From the NCBI GenBank assembly GCA_045599945.1, contig JAZRWY010000041.1, positions 1 to 46,540 of the forward strand: a stretch of DNA of 46,540 nt, in the 5' to 3' direction. This DNA comes from UMGS973 sp045599945 (GTDB taxonomy: Bacteria > Bacillota > Clostridia > Peptostreptococcales > Anaerovoracaceae). The notes beneath the pieces were generated by a model, which was not told the origin of the DNA, ran no database searches, and saw only the letters and a program-made list of their open reading frames with translations. The translations under genes were made by a program, and so were the position numbers. This document shows, one piece after another, positions 22,632-32,128 of the stretch; the stretch's first letter is position 1; each line of letters opens with the position of its first letter.

Positions 22632-25442
22632 TTAAAATACACTCTTTTCATTTTCAAGACTTCCAAGTGTATATTCGCCCCATGAGTAATCCGCCATGTA
22701 ACTGCCCGTAAACAGGTGCTGATACTTTTCGCGTTCTGTCATGTAATTGAAATAATCACACTCGACCATCTCCGGAATCACCCTTCTCTTGCCATTGGTA
22801 TTTTCTACAATGTATCCAATGCCATACTCTTCAAGAGTCCTGTTCATTCTTGCAGCAGTCTGTCTGCAGCGCGCTTTTGACGCCTTGTTGGAAGGGTCAT
22901 TTTCCCAGAGATACCCGACCATCTCATTGGCTTCCACGAAACCGCCTTGTCTGTCTACCAGAACTGCAAGCATCTCCTTTGCTTTCTTGCTCTGGAATAT
23001 AACAGCCTTTCCATTCACAAACACATCAAAATGTCCGAAGGTTCTAATGGATACATTCTCAGGCTTTTGCATCTGTGTCTCTTCAATAAGATGTTCTTTT
23101 TCCTCTTCTGTATTAAATTCCCTTAAATCCTCAAACAGAATATATGCACGAAGAGTCTTGTCATAAGAATTCTTCTGAACCTTGACATGAACTTCCATGT
23201 CATGTTCATTGAAATAATTCTTGTTGAACTTGCATCTGTATTTCAGCTGCTCCTGAACCTTTCCTTTCCGATACATGTCAATCAGCCGTTCTCTATCCAG
23301 AAAATCCAGCCACGCCTGCACATCGCCATCGTCAACCAGATCCTCCTTCAGGATGGAATTCTTGAATTCTTCATAGGTAATCACTTCTTCCGAGGAAAGA
23401 AGCATTGCATTTCCGGCTTCATGCTCGATATATCCGGTTTCCAGATTTACAATCAGCAGCAATTCAACCTTGTTCAAAAAGTCAAAGGCTACCGATTCAA
23501 TCAGTTTCAGTGCATCGGATGCCAGAAGATTCGTTGTGTCATTGATGGAAAATACAGCAGACTCCGGTTTTCCGTCTTCATCGAATATGGTATTATACTG
23601 ACCGGAATACCATTTGATTTCATCATACTTTTCAATGGCAAATTCTACGGAACCATTTGGACTTCCATGTTCTATTGCCACAAATGCATCATAGAAGGAA
23701 GAATCATCAATGAACGGCACAATCTTCTGCTCGAATGCATATTCCGGAGAATGTCCGGATAGTTCATAGATACGATTTGACTTATCTCCGGCAGAAAGAA
23801 TTTCAATCTTTCTTTCTTTTACCAGATATTCAAGGACTGTGACTTCTCCGGCGTTTGCAGCCAGTATCAGTTCTTTTTCCTTCCGGGCCATCTCCTCCTT
23901 GAGATGCTCAACTGCGCTGATATCTGTTACAACACAGTAGTAGATGCTTTTTCCATTTTCCTCTCCAAAATACGTTCCATGGACCTTTACTGTGTTTTTA
24001 TGACCAGCTTTACTAATTGCCGTGCCGGTATAATGAATATGCATGTGATTCTTTTCCTGCGCATAGAACAGATCCAGAACCTCATGTTTCTTTACATCTG
24101 AAAATCCATAGATGATAGATCTTCCCTGTGCCTCTTCCGGTGTCGTTTCCATGAATTCATAGTATCCCCTGTTTGCTTCCACAAGGATGATATCATCTTT
24201 TTCAAAACGCCATTTGCAGACATAACCGGGCATGTTTTCTATGGTGAATTTATATTCCCGCTCCAGAAGAAGTTCTTTTTTCATGATATCTGTAACATCT
24301 TCCATCACGATTGTCCCGTATACATCGCCGCCTTTACTATCATCGATAAAACTGAGCTCCATATGATAACATATAATATCATCAAAATCTTCAGCCTCAT
24401 TGTTGTAATCAAAGGTTACAGTCCTTTCACCGTTCTCATATGCCTTCATGACATTTTCCACATTCATGACATCCATGAATTCTTTTTTTCTGTCATCCGG
24501 CAGTTTTCTGTCCACCATGAGAAGCAGTTCATCAATGCTTCCGTCTGATTTCCCTGCTGCATCTATAAAGCTGTGACCAAAGACAATCTTATATGTCTTC
24601 TGGGTCAGATTCAGCGAAACAGAAATCGGATATTTCTTACTGATTGCATCATGAATCACGCCGTTCTGAATCGCTTCGATTTCATTGGCAATGTGTATAT
24701 CTGTCGTATCCTCTACTGTCCCAAATACCCCTACGATTTCTTCATTTCCACCGATCAGCGGAATGATGGAGATCGTAATCCATCTCAGACCTTTTTCCGG
24801 AATATCCAGCATAAGCTCGACCTTATTATATATGTGCTGAATGAGAACTTCCGTATACGCGTTCAGAAGCTTCTGATATTCAAATTCCGGATGATATCCG
24901 ATTCTCTGATGAATCTGCATGTACCAGTTTGGTTTCAGCTCATAGCCAAGCAGCTCGTTCAGTTCCTTCGAAGAATCCAGTTTTAATGTACCTGAATGAA
25001 ATTCAAATGTTGCAATTCCGCTCTTTTTCATGTAGTCCAGCATCGCATTGGAATCCGCATAATCTGCCAGCATTCCTGTAATGTCTGTTACATTGGAATA
25101 CGCCTTCATTGCGCCATCAAGCAGGACAGATGTCGTTGATTCCAGTACATGCTTGATGCTTCCGTCACTGGCAATCATTCGGTATTTCATCTGCTTGCTG
25201 CTCGGCTCTTTTTGAAGCGAATTTCTAAAAGCCATGTAATCTTCGCGGTCTTCCGGCACAATCATAAGGCCGTAATAATTTCCGAAATTCGAACGAATGG
25301 TTTCCTTCGAATATCCAAGCATTGAGCAAAAGTTTGAATTGATGTACTCAATAACCACCGGCGCAGAAAAAGATGCTTCATAATACCCATTCAGGTATCT
25401 GTCTGAAACGTTTCTTTCCTCAATACTAACATTCTTTTTCAT
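22632..25442 (-). CDS. Soluble multi-PAS sensor with SARP-like winged-helix output (one-component regulator)
   Basis: 936 residues with no membrane helix and no kinase, EAL or GGDEF domain. About five or six PAS-like modules lie in series, the clearest at about 15-120 (NSNFCSMLGYSKETI, then a PAC segment VTDITG), 130-260, 385-510 and 530-650. Residues about 812-905 form an OmpR/SARP-type winged helix (FGHFDVFVNGKAVIF, KAKEMLAVLVDRQGG, then a W/RQT-rich DNA-contact helix), the form found at the N-terminus of SARP/BTAD activators but here at the C-terminus. The start follows GGGAGAGG. It has its own promoter and terminator and lies directly upstream of the pilus operon, which lacks a -35 box. 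Pilus control is therefore the natural hypothesis. Ligands are unknown. Confidence 0.75.
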   Translation of the reverse strand: MKKNVSIEERNVSDRYLNGYYEASFSAPVVIEYINSNFCSMLGYSKETIRSNFGNYYGLMIVPEDREDYMAFRNSLQKEPSSKQMKYRMIASDGSIKHVLESTTSVLLDGAMKAYSNVTDITGMLADYADSNAMLDYMKKSGIATFEFHSGTLKLDSSKELNELLGYELKPNWYMQIHQRIGYHPEFEYQKLLNAYTEVLIQHIYNKVELMLDIPEKGLRWITISIIPLIGGNEEIVGVFGTVEDTTDIHIANEIEAIQNGVIHDAISKKYPISVSLNLTQKTYKIVFGHSFIDAAGKSDGSIDELLLMVDRKLPDDRKKEFMDVMNVENVMKAYENGERTVTFDYNNEAEDFDDIICYHMELSFIDDSKGGDVYGTIVMEDVTDIMKKELLLEREYKFTIENMPGYVCKWRFEKDDIILVEANRGYYEFMETTPEEAQGRSIIYGFSDVKKHEVLDLFYAQEKNHMHIHYTGTAISKAGHKNTVKVHGTYFGEENGKSIYYCVVTDISAVEHLKEEMARKEKELILAANAGEVTVLEYLVKERKIEILSAGDKSNRIYELSGHSPEYAFEQKIVPFIDDSSFYDAFVAIEHGSPNGSVEFAIEKYDEIKWYSGQYNTIFDEDGKPESAVFSINDTTNLLASDALKLIESVAFDFLNKVELLLIVNLETGYIEHEAGNAMLLSSEEVITYEEFKNSILKEDLVDDGDVQAWLDFLDRERLIDMYRKGKVQEQLKYRCKFNKNYFNEHDMEVHVKVQKNSYDKTLRAYILFEDLREFNTEEEKEHLIEETQMQKPENVSIRTFGHFDVFVNGKAVIFQSKKAKEMLAVLVDRQGGFVEANEMVGYLWENDPSNKASKARCRQTAARMNRTLEEYGIGYIVENTNGKRRVIPEMVECDYFNYMTEREKYQHLFTGSYMADYSWGEYTLGSLENEKSVF

Positions 25443-25517
25443 TAACCCTCTCCCTCTTTCTTCTTCCTCACTTTAGCCATTATCTCCAAAAGAAAAATGA
25501 TGATAAATAGCAATGTT

Positions 25518-25546
25518 ATTATATCATTTAATAATATCCTGTACAA
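25518..25546 (-). promoter_or_regulatory. Promoter of the PAS-domain regulator gene
   Basis: TTGTAC (25541-25546), 17-base spacer, TATAAT (25518-25523) on the minus strand, about 75 bases before the start codon. Confidence 0.65.
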
Positions 25547-25596
25547 TTCTTTTTTTAACGCAAAATTGCTTCAAAATCGTTCTTAATCAATGAAAA

Positions 25597-25618
25597 TGGC
25601 AGGGATATCACCCTGCCA
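25597..25618 (-). terminator. Terminator of the tig-to-pduL operon
   Basis: TGGCAGGG/CCCTGCCA, a perfect 8-bp stem with a 6-base loop, followed on the minus strand by TTTTCA. Confidence 0.8.
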
Positions 25619-25625
25619 CATGTTG

Positions 25626-25724
25626 TCATTCTTCTGTTTCAGACTCGTCTTTCGGCTCATATCCTATGAGAACCACTGCCGCAAGTGCAAACAGAACGAG
25701 CGCTGCCATTTTTCCATTTTTCAT
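25626..25724 (-). CDS. Possible 32-residue membrane peptide
   Basis: The frame starts MKNGKMAALVLFALAAVVLI and ends with an acidic tail (PKDESETEE). It has a basic N-terminus, one hydrophobic helix and a charged C-terminus, as expected for a small single-pass membrane protein. It begins ten bases after the pduL stop codon and ends seven bases before the operon terminator stem, so it is transcribed. There is no clear Shine-Dalgarno sequence (AGCAATTTGAT precedes the ATG), so translation could depend on coupling. Not recognised as a known family. Confidence 0.35.
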   Translation of the reverse strand: MKNGKMAALVLFALAAVVLIGYEPKDESETEE

Positions 25725-25733
25725 ATCAAATTG

Positions 25734-26306
25734 CTATTTTACGATTGTGCAGACTGTATCTGAACCACATCCTGCAGCATTTCCTTCATCGGTATCAAGA
25801 TGTACTTCTCTTTCGTGCTTTTCGCCGGATCTTACCAGTACATTATCAAATACCAGACCTCTTGGTCCTTCAATCTTAAGGCTTACAACATCTCCGTCCT
25901 TTACGCCTGCATCGATGGCCTGCTGCGGATTCAGATGTACATGTCTTAATGGAACGATAACGCCCTTTTCCAGTTCAACTTCACCGCATGGTCCGATGAT
26001 CTTGCATCCTGGAGTTCCATCCAGCTTTCCTGATTCAGTTACAGGTGCCTTGATTCCGATGGTTCTTGCATCTGTCATGGAAAGTTCAACCTGTGTTTCC
26101 GGTCTGATTGGTCCTAATACTCTAACGCCTGAAAGAGTCTTCTTAGGGCCTACGATATCTACTTTTTCTTCAGCTGCGAACTGTCCAGGCTGGCCTAAAT
26201 AGTTCTTAGGTGTCAGTTCATGTCCTTCTCCGAAAAGAGTTTCCAGATGCTCCTTGGACAGATGTAAGTGTTTGTTTGAAATACCAATTTTTACTTCGTA
26301 TGCCAT
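25734..26306 (-). CDS. pduL: Phosphate propanoyltransferase (PduL-type phosphotransacylase)
   Basis: 190 residues, transferring an acyl group between CoA and phosphate (acetyl- or propanoyl-CoA to acyl phosphate). It has the duplicated PduL barrel with the zinc-binding His motifs NKHLHLS near the N-terminus and RHVHLNPQQA in the middle, and the C-terminal HLDTDEGNAAG. It lacks the N-terminal encapsulation peptide of microcompartment PduL, so it is probably a free cytoplasmic enzyme standing in for Pta. AAAGGAGAAA precedes the ATG. It is the last clear gene of the tig operon, 24 bases after hpt. No acetate kinase gene is seen in the window. Confidence 0.9.
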   Translation of the reverse strand: MAYEVKIGISNKHLHLSKEHLETLFGEGHELTPKNYLGQPGQFAAEEKVDIVGPKKTLSGVRVLGPIRPETQVELSMTDARTIGIKAPVTESGKLDGTPGCKIIGPCGEVELEKGVIVPLRHVHLNPQQAIDAGVKDGDVVSLKIEGPRGLVFDNVLVRSGEKHEREVHLDTDEGNAAGCGSDTVCTIVK

Positions 26307-26330
26307 TTGTTTTCTCCTTTGTATATGTGA

Positions 26331-26855
26331 TTATTCATTTAAATAACTGATATATGGAAGATTTCTGTATTTCTGGTTATAGTCAAGACCATAGCCAACG
26401 ATAAACATATCTTCAACTTCAAAGCCAATATAGTCAGGGTCCAGATCGCATCTTCTTCCTGTTGGCTTGTTTAACAATGTACAGATCTTAAGAGATTTGG
26501 GTTTTCTGTTCCCCAGATACGTCTTCAGATAATTCAATGTGATGCCCGAATCAACAATATCCTCCACGATTATTACATTCTGGTCCTCAATTGTCAAGTC
26601 GAGGTCTTTATTAATTTTTACAATGCCGGATGATTTTGTGGAAGCTCCGTAACTGGAACATGACATGAAATCTATTTTTGTCTCCAGATCAATATTCATC
26701 ATCACATCGCACATCCATGGCGCTGCGCCTCTGAGAATTCCAATCATGATTACGCTTTCTCCTGCAAAATCCCTGCTGATTTCTTCACCAATCTCCTTTG
26801 CTCTTGCTTTGATCTCCTCGTTGGAAATGAGGATTGTTCCAATTGTATCACTCAC
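26331..26855 (-). CDS. hpt: Hypoxanthine(-guanine) phosphoribosyltransferase
   Basis: 174 residues. It salvages hypoxanthine and guanine using PRPP. The PRPP loop VIIVEDIVDSG and the flexible-loop region CSSYGASTKSSG are intact, as is the C-terminal FIVGYGLDYNQ(K)YRNLPYI that is conserved in bacterial Hpt. The GTG at 26855 is chosen because AAAGGAGG lies eight bases upstream. A much longer upstream frame covers the previous gene and is rejected. It overlaps the preceding DUF1232 gene by eight bases (GTGAGTGA), so the two are translationally coupled. Confidence 0.93.
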   Translation of the reverse strand: MSDTIGTILISNEEIKARAKEIGEEISRDFAGESVIMIGILRGAAPWMCDVMMNIDLETKIDFMSCSSYGASTKSSGIVKINKDLDLTIEDQNVIIVEDIVDSGITLNYLKTYLGNRKPKSLKICTLLNKPTGRRCDLDPDYIGFEVEDMFIVGYGLDYNQKYRNLPYISYLNE

Positions 26856-27186
26856 CAGCTGCTCCTCCTTTTTCATTTTCATCGATTGTATAGTCAACAT
26901 CATCAACCGTGTTTTTATACTTTTTTGAAAGGTCGACGCTTTTATCTCCCATCCAGTACCGATCCAGCTCATCTCTCAGATAGTACAGAATCAGTACCCA
27001 TGCCAGAATATCATCTACCCATCCCAGAACAGGGATGACTCCCGGCACCAGATCGATGGGCAGGAACAGGTATACGATTCCGGCTATGACCAGTGCCTTC
27101 TTATACCATTTGACGGTCTTATCCTTCATCATGAACAGGATGGCTCCGAATCTCTTTGCGAGAATTCTAAATCTGAAAAAACCCAT
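26848..27186 (-). CDS. DUF1232 (YkvA-like) small membrane protein
   Basis: 112 residues. The family core is visible as KALVIAGIVYLFLPIDLVPGVIPVLGWVDD; the LPIDLVPD-like turn and GWVDD are the DUF1232 signature, with two short membrane segments. The start at 27186 follows GGAGG and lies two bases after the engB stop codon. A longer frame from 27216 is inside engB and is rejected. It overlaps hpt. The function of the family is not known. Confidence 0.85.
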   Translation of the reverse strand: MGFFRFRILAKRFGAILFMMKDKTVKWYKKALVIAGIVYLFLPIDLVPGVIPVLGWVDDILAWVLILYYLRDELDRYWMGDKSVDLSKKYKNTVDDVDYTIDENEKGGAAGE

Positions 27187-27188
27187 CT

Positions 27189-27776
27189 CTAATCCTCCAG
27201 TATCCGGTCGAAACATTCAAGAAGCTGGTCCTGTCCCGTTCTTTTCAGCGCGGAACACATGATAATCCGGTCATCAGTTCCCATTCCAAGGGTTTTCCGG
27301 ATCAGGGACTTGTTCTTGTTTATTTCATTTTTTGAAAGTTTGTCCGATTTCGTTGCCACAACCAGTCCGTCCAGTCCATACGCCTTCAGATATTCATACA
27401 TCTGTACATCCTGGTTCGACGGAGCATGGCGGCTGTCTACAAGCTGAACAACCTGCACGAGGTTATCCCGCAGCTGAAAGAATTCTTCCATCATGGGACC
27501 CCATTTTTCCGATTCTGCTTTCGATATCTTTGCATATCCATAGCCCGGAAGATCCACAATCCTGAACTTCCCGTCAATGTTATAGAAATTGATGGTTCTC
27601 GTTTTCCCTGGATTTCCGGATACTCTCGCCAGATTTTTCCTTCCTGTGAGAAGGTTCAGCAGGGAACTCTTTCCTACATTAGACCTTCCTACAAAAGCAA
27701 TCTCCTTGAGCGTCGGTTCAGGATACTGGCTTCTCTTTACAGCTACTGCTTCCAGATCCGCATGATTAATTTTCAT
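27189..27776 (-). CDS. engB: Ribosome biogenesis GTPase YsxC/EngB
   Basis: 195 residues of the TRAFAC GTPase fold: G1 GRSNVGKSS, switch with GKTRTINFY, G3 DLPGYGYAK, G4 TKSD, and G5-like CSALKRTG near the C-terminus. In Bacillus this essential GTPase assists 50S subunit assembly. It starts four bases after the lon stop codon; the lon-engB neighbourhood is conserved across Bacillota. Confidence 0.96.
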   Translation of the reverse strand: MKINHADLEAVAVKRSQYPEPTLKEIAFVGRSNVGKSSLLNLLTGRKNLARVSGNPGKTRTINFYNIDGKFRIVDLPGYGYAKISKAESEKWGPMMEEFFQLRDNLVQVVQLVDSRHAPSNQDVQMYEYLKAYGLDGLVVATKSDKLSKNEINKNKSLIRKTLGMGTDDRIIMCSALKRTGQDQLLECFDRILED

Positions 27777-27780
27777 AATA

Positions 27781-30186
27781 TCATTCCTCTTTTACAAGCA
27801 CCTGCGCAAGAGCATCCTTCACATGTGATAGAAGAACAAATTCAATCTCCTCTCTTACTTTTGCAGGTATTTCATCGATATCTGCCTTGTTGTCTGCAGG
27901 AAGCAGTACCTTGCGGATTCCTGCCCGGTGCGCTGCCAGCACCTTCTCCTTGATGCCGCCGACAGGAAGCACCTTCCCGCGCAATGTGATTTCTCCTGTC
28001 ATGGCAATGTCTTTTCGTACCGGTGTATGCGTAAGGGTAGATATCATTGCCGTGCACATGGTAACGCCTGCAGAAGGTCCGTCCTTCGGAATTGCACCTT
28101 CCGGAATATGAATGTGGATATCCTTTGTCTTATAGAAATCCTCTTCCAGGCCAAGCTCATCGGAAATGGACCGGATGTAGCTCATGCCGGCTTTTGCAGA
28201 TTCCTGCATGACATCTCCCATCATTCCGGTCAGAACAAACTTTCCGGATCCCGGAACGGCAACCGTTTCAATGAACAGGGTATCACCGCCCACGATGGTC
28301 CAAGCCAGTCCAGTTGTCACACCGATTTCCGTTTCACCCTTGATAATGTCAAATCTGTATTTTTTCTTTCCCAGAAGTCCTTCAACATTGGAACAGTTGA
28401 TCTCCACACATTCCTCTTCACCGGAAACTTTTTTCCTTGCCACCTTTCTGCAGAGGTTTGCAATTTCTCTTTCCAGATTACGGACACCGGATTCTCTTGT
28501 ATAGTAATTGATCAGTTCCCGGATTCCCTCATCAGTAAAGCGGATATCCTCTTCTCCCAGACCATGTTCCTTTGTTTTCTTTGGTACAAGATACTTCTCT
28601 GCAATTGCCAGTTTTTCCTCTTCCGTATATCCACTGATCTCCACAATCTCCATTCTGTCGAGCAGCGGTCTTGGAATGGTATCCAGCGTATTTGCCGTAG
28701 TAATGAACATGACTTTGGAAAGATCAAACGGAACCTCCAGATAATGGTCCGTGTAATCCTTATTCTGCTCCGGATCCAGTACTTCCAGAAGTGCGGATGC
28801 CGGATCCCCTTTATAATCTGCACCGATTTTATCCACTTCATCGAACAGGAATACCGGATTATTGGTTCCGGCTTCCTTAATGCCATTGATGACTCTTCCA
28901 GGGATTGCTCCGATGTATGTCCTTCTATGTCCCCTGATTTCCGCTTCATCACGGACGCCGCCAAGAGACATTCTGAAGAATTCGCGGTCAAGCGCTCTTG
29001 CGATGGACCTGGCAATGGAAGTCTTTCCGACTCCCGGAGGTCCTACAAGACAGAGAATCGGTCCCTTCAGGCTTTCCGTAAGTTTCATGACAGCGATGTA
29101 TTCCAGGATTCTTTCCTTTACCTTCTCCAGTCCATAGTGATCTTCTTCGAGGATCTCCTCCGCACGCTTTAAGTCCACTTCAGAATCAGATGACTGATTC
29201 CATGGAAGCGCAAGGATTGTCTCTATATATGTTCTGGAAACGGTGCTTTCTGCGGACATCGGCTGCATCTTTGAAAATCTCTTGATTTCCTTTTCCACTT
29301 TTTCATGAATCTTTTCCTCAAGATGAAGGTCTTCCAGTTCCTTCAGCCACTTCACCTGTTCCGCTTCTACGTCCTCGTCGATTCCCAGTTCATCCTGGAT
29401 GGCACGCATCTGTTCTCTCAGATAATATTCCTTCTGGCTCTGGTTCACCTGGCTCTTTACCTTTGCAGAAATATCCTGTTCTATTTTCATGATCTGGATT
29501 TCTCTAACAAGAATCTGGTTGATTTTCTGAAGTCTTTCATGGACATCCATCATTTCAAGAAGTTCCTGTTTCTCTTCCAGTTTGATTTTAAGATGTGAAC
29601 ATACTATATCTGCAAATACGGAAATGTCTTCAATTTCACTTACATTTCCCATCGCCTCGCCGCTGATCTTGCTGGTAAGCTCTGCATACTGCATGAATGT
29701 GTTTTCAATACTTCTCTTCAGTGCCAGCACTTCGGCTGTCTCTTCCGGCACAACCTCTGTCACTTCTTCCAGCGATACTGCAAGATATGGCTCTTCTGAG
29801 ACAATTTCCAGTATTTCTGCACGTCTCTGCCCTTCAACCAGTACTCTGATGGTATCTCCCTGCAGCTTCAGCATCTGCTTGATTTTGCAGACAACGCCCA
29901 TGCTGTAATAGTCATCCCGGCCCGGGACTTCCACTTCTTCATCCTTCTGCGTTGTCAGGAAAATCATCTGGTTGTTCACCATGGCATTTTCCAGCGCCTT
30001 GATTGATTTTTCTCTGCCAACGTCAAAATGAAGAACCATCTTTGGAAATATGTTTAATCCCCGAAGCGGAATCATAGGAAGAGACTGATTTTCTTCTGCT
30101 TCTTCCTTAAATTCTTCACCCTCAATTTCCAACGCCTCGTCTAACATCTCAAGTCCGTCTTCATTCTTTTTCTTATCGTCAGTCAT
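27781..30186 (-). CDS. lon: ATP-dependent protease Lon (LonA)
   Basis: 801 residues: N-terminal substrate-binding domain (SLPMIPLRGLNIFPKM), coiled middle region, AAA+ module with Walker A GPPGVGKTS and sensor motifs, and the C-terminal serine-lysine protease domain with the dyad Ser705 (PKDGPSAGVT) and Lys748 (PVGGIKEK). It degrades misfolded and regulatory proteins in the cytoplasm. The ATG at 30186 follows GGAGGA; an upstream GTG at 30198 overlaps the ribosome binding site and is rejected. Located between clpX and engB in one operon. Confidence 0.97.
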   Translation of the reverse strand: MTDDKKKNEDGLEMLDEALEIEGEEFKEEAEENQSLPMIPLRGLNIFPKMVLHFDVGREKSIKALENAMVNNQMIFLTTQKDEEVEVPGRDDYYSMGVVCKIKQMLKLQGDTIRVLVEGQRRAEILEIVSEEPYLAVSLEEVTEVVPEETAEVLALKRSIENTFMQYAELTSKISGEAMGNVSEIEDISVFADIVCSHLKIKLEEKQELLEMMDVHERLQKINQILVREIQIMKIEQDISAKVKSQVNQSQKEYYLREQMRAIQDELGIDEDVEAEQVKWLKELEDLHLEEKIHEKVEKEIKRFSKMQPMSAESTVSRTYIETILALPWNQSSDSEVDLKRAEEILEEDHYGLEKVKERILEYIAVMKLTESLKGPILCLVGPPGVGKTSIARSIARALDREFFRMSLGGVRDEAEIRGHRRTYIGAIPGRVINGIKEAGTNNPVFLFDEVDKIGADYKGDPASALLEVLDPEQNKDYTDHYLEVPFDLSKVMFITTANTLDTIPRPLLDRMEIVEISGYTEEEKLAIAEKYLVPKKTKEHGLGEEDIRFTDEGIRELINYYTRESGVRNLEREIANLCRKVARKKVSGEEECVEINCSNVEGLLGKKKYRFDIIKGETEIGVTTGLAWTIVGGDTLFIETVAVPGSGKFVLTGMMGDVMQESAKAGMSYIRSISDELGLEEDFYKTKDIHIHIPEGAIPKDGPSAGVTMCTAMISTLTHTPVRKDIAMTGEITLRGKVLPVGGIKEKVLAAHRAGIRKVLLPADNKADIDEIPAKVREEIEFVLLSHVKDALAQVLVKEE

Positions 30187-30201
30187 ATATTCCTCCACTA
30201 A

Positions 30202-31458
30202 CTACCGGGCATCATCCGCATAAATGAGTTCCGGTTCCTTTTCTCCGGATATTGCGTCCTTTGTAATGATGCATTCTCTAATATCATCTCTGGACGGAAT
30301 GTCGTACATGACATCCGTCATCACCTTTTCAATAATGCTTCTCAGCCCTCTTGCTCCCGTCTTTCTTTCAATCGCCTTCTGTGCAATGGCAAGAACCGCA
30401 TCCTCTTCTATGTCCAGAGTGACACCGTCCATTTCAAACAGTTTTCTATACTGTTTTACCAGAGCGTTTTTAGGCTCTGTCAGAATTCTCATAAGAGCAT
30501 CTTCATTCAGCTCGTCTAAAGTTGCGATGGCCGGCAGCCTTCCGATGAATTCCGGAATCAGGCCGAATTTCAGCAGATCTTCCGGCTGAACTTTCTGCAG
30601 GATATGGGAAGTATCCGCTTTTTCCATGGCCATGTCCGAGTTGAAGCCTATGGTCTTCTCCCCGATTCTTCTCTGTATGATCTTATCCAGTCCATCAAAT
30701 GCACCGCCGCAGATAAACAATACATTGGTAGTATCAAACTGTATGAATTCCTGCTGCGGGTGTTTTCTTCCGCCCTGTGGCGGAACATTTGCGACTGTTC
30801 CTTCCAGAATCTTCAGCAATGCCTGCTGCACACCTTCGCCGCTGACATCGCGGGTGATTGAAACATTTTCGGATTTCTTCGAAATCTTATCGATTTCATC
30901 CACATAGATGATTCCCTTCTGCGCTCTTTCCACATCAAAATCTGCTGCCTGAAGGAGCTTCAGAAGAATGTTCTCCACGTCTTCTCCTACGTATCCGGCT
31001 TCTGTCAGTGCTGTAGCATCTGCAATGGCAAACGGAACATTCAATATCTTTGCCAATGTCTGTGCAAGAAGCGTTTTTCCGGATCCGGTTGGTCCTATGA
31101 GTATGATGTTTGATTTCTGTATCTCAACATCATTGTCGTCACCCTTTTCCTCATAGGCTTTAATTCTTTTATAATGATTATATACTGCAACCGCCAGAAT
31201 CTTTTTTGCCTCTTCCTGGTCGATTACATATTCATCCAGAGCCTCTGTAATCTCTCTTGGCTTTGGAAGTTTATCTGCATCAAATTCTCCTGACGCTTCC
31301 GCTTCCTTGCGAAGACCTTCCGCAATGATGTCTGAGCATAGTTCCACACATTCATCACAGATATATACATCAGGACCTGCTATCAGGCGTCTCACCTGAT
31401 TCTGAGGCTTTCCGCAGAACGAACATTTCAGCTGTCCGTTTTCATCATACTTGTCCAT
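30202..31458 (-). CDS. clpX: ATP-dependent Clp protease ATP-binding subunit ClpX
   Basis: 418 residues. The N-terminal zinc-binding domain has Cys12, Cys15, Cys34 and Cys37. The AAA+ module carries Walker A GPTGSGKT, Walker B VDEIDK and the pore and IGF-type loop regions (RRIGEKTIGF). It unfolds substrates and feeds ClpP. AGGAGG lies upstream of the ATG. It follows clpP by ten bases and precedes lon. Confidence 0.97.
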   Translation of the reverse strand: MDKYDENGQLKCSFCGKPQNQVRRLIAGPDVYICDECVELCSDIIAEGLRKEAEASGEFDADKLPKPREITEALDEYVIDQEEAKKILAVAVYNHYKRIKAYEEKGDDNDVEIQKSNIILIGPTGSGKTLLAQTLAKILNVPFAIADATALTEAGYVGEDVENILLKLLQAADFDVERAQKGIIYVDEIDKISKKSENVSITRDVSGEGVQQALLKILEGTVANVPPQGGRKHPQQEFIQFDTTNVLFICGGAFDGLDKIIQRRIGEKTIGFNSDMAMEKADTSHILQKVQPEDLLKFGLIPEFIGRLPAIATLDELNEDALMRILTEPKNALVKQYRKLFEMDGVTLDIEEDAVLAIAQKAIERKTGARGLRSIIEKVMTDVMYDIPSRDDIRECIITKDAISGEKEPELIYADDAR

Positions 31459-31468
31459 TCAAAGCCTC

Positions 31469-32050
31469 CTATCTTTTTTCTATTACCTTGTCTATGAGAC
31501 CATATGCACATGCCTCTTCCGCACTCATGTATTTGTCTCTGTCTGTATCTCTCACAATTTCATCCATTGACCTTCCGGTATTCCTGCTTAAAACACCATT
31601 CAGTTTTTCTTTGATCTTGAGGATGTGCTCCGCCTGAATCCCGATATCTGACGCCTGACCCTGTGCACCGCCCAGCGGCTGATGAATCATGATTTCTGCA
31701 TTTGGCAAGGCAAATCTTTTTCCTTCTGCACCAGATGACAGAAGGAATGCTCCCATGCTTGCTGCCATTCCTACGCAGATGGTAGATACATCGGGACGAA
31801 TATACTGCATGGTGTCATAGATGGCCATTCCTGCTGTAACAGAACCGCCCGGTGAATTGATATAGATCATGATATCCTTTTCAGGATCTTCTGCCTCCAG
31901 GAATAGAAGCTGTGCAACCACAAGACTTGCCACATGGTCGTCTATTTCCTCTCCCAGAAAAATGATTCTGTCCTTTAACAGTCTTGAATAGATATCATAT
32001 GTTCTTTCTCCTGCTGAAGTCTGCTCAACAACATAAGGTATCATTGCCAT
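31469..32050 (-). CDS. clpP: ATP-dependent Clp protease proteolytic subunit ClpP
   Basis: 193 residues with the catalytic triad Ser98 (GMAASMG), His123 (MIHQPLGG) and Asp172, and the oxyanion-hole segment YINSPGGSV. It forms the tetradecameric chamber partnered by ClpX, which is the next gene. The usual length for the family is about 195 residues. GGAG lies upstream. Confidence 0.97.
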   Translation of the reverse strand: MAMIPYVVEQTSAGERTYDIYSRLLKDRIIFLGEEIDDHVASLVVAQLLFLEAEDPEKDIMIYINSPGGSVTAGMAIYDTMQYIRPDVSTICVGMAASMGAFLLSSGAEGKRFALPNAEIMIHQPLGGAQGQASDIGIQAEHILKIKEKLNGVLSRNTGRSMDEIVRDTDRDKYMSAEEACAYGLIDKVIEKR

Positions 32051-32128
32051 GACACTTCTCCTCTCTTTTAATGACGATTAGCCGGCCGGGAAATCCGGCC
32101 GGCCATATGATTCAAGCGTTATGCTCAG

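Noticed and set aside
27928..29172. A 414-codon plus-strand frame inside lon
   Set aside because: It lies wholly antisense to the Lon coding sequence and its composition (Cys, His, Phe, Arg-rich) is typical of shadow frames.
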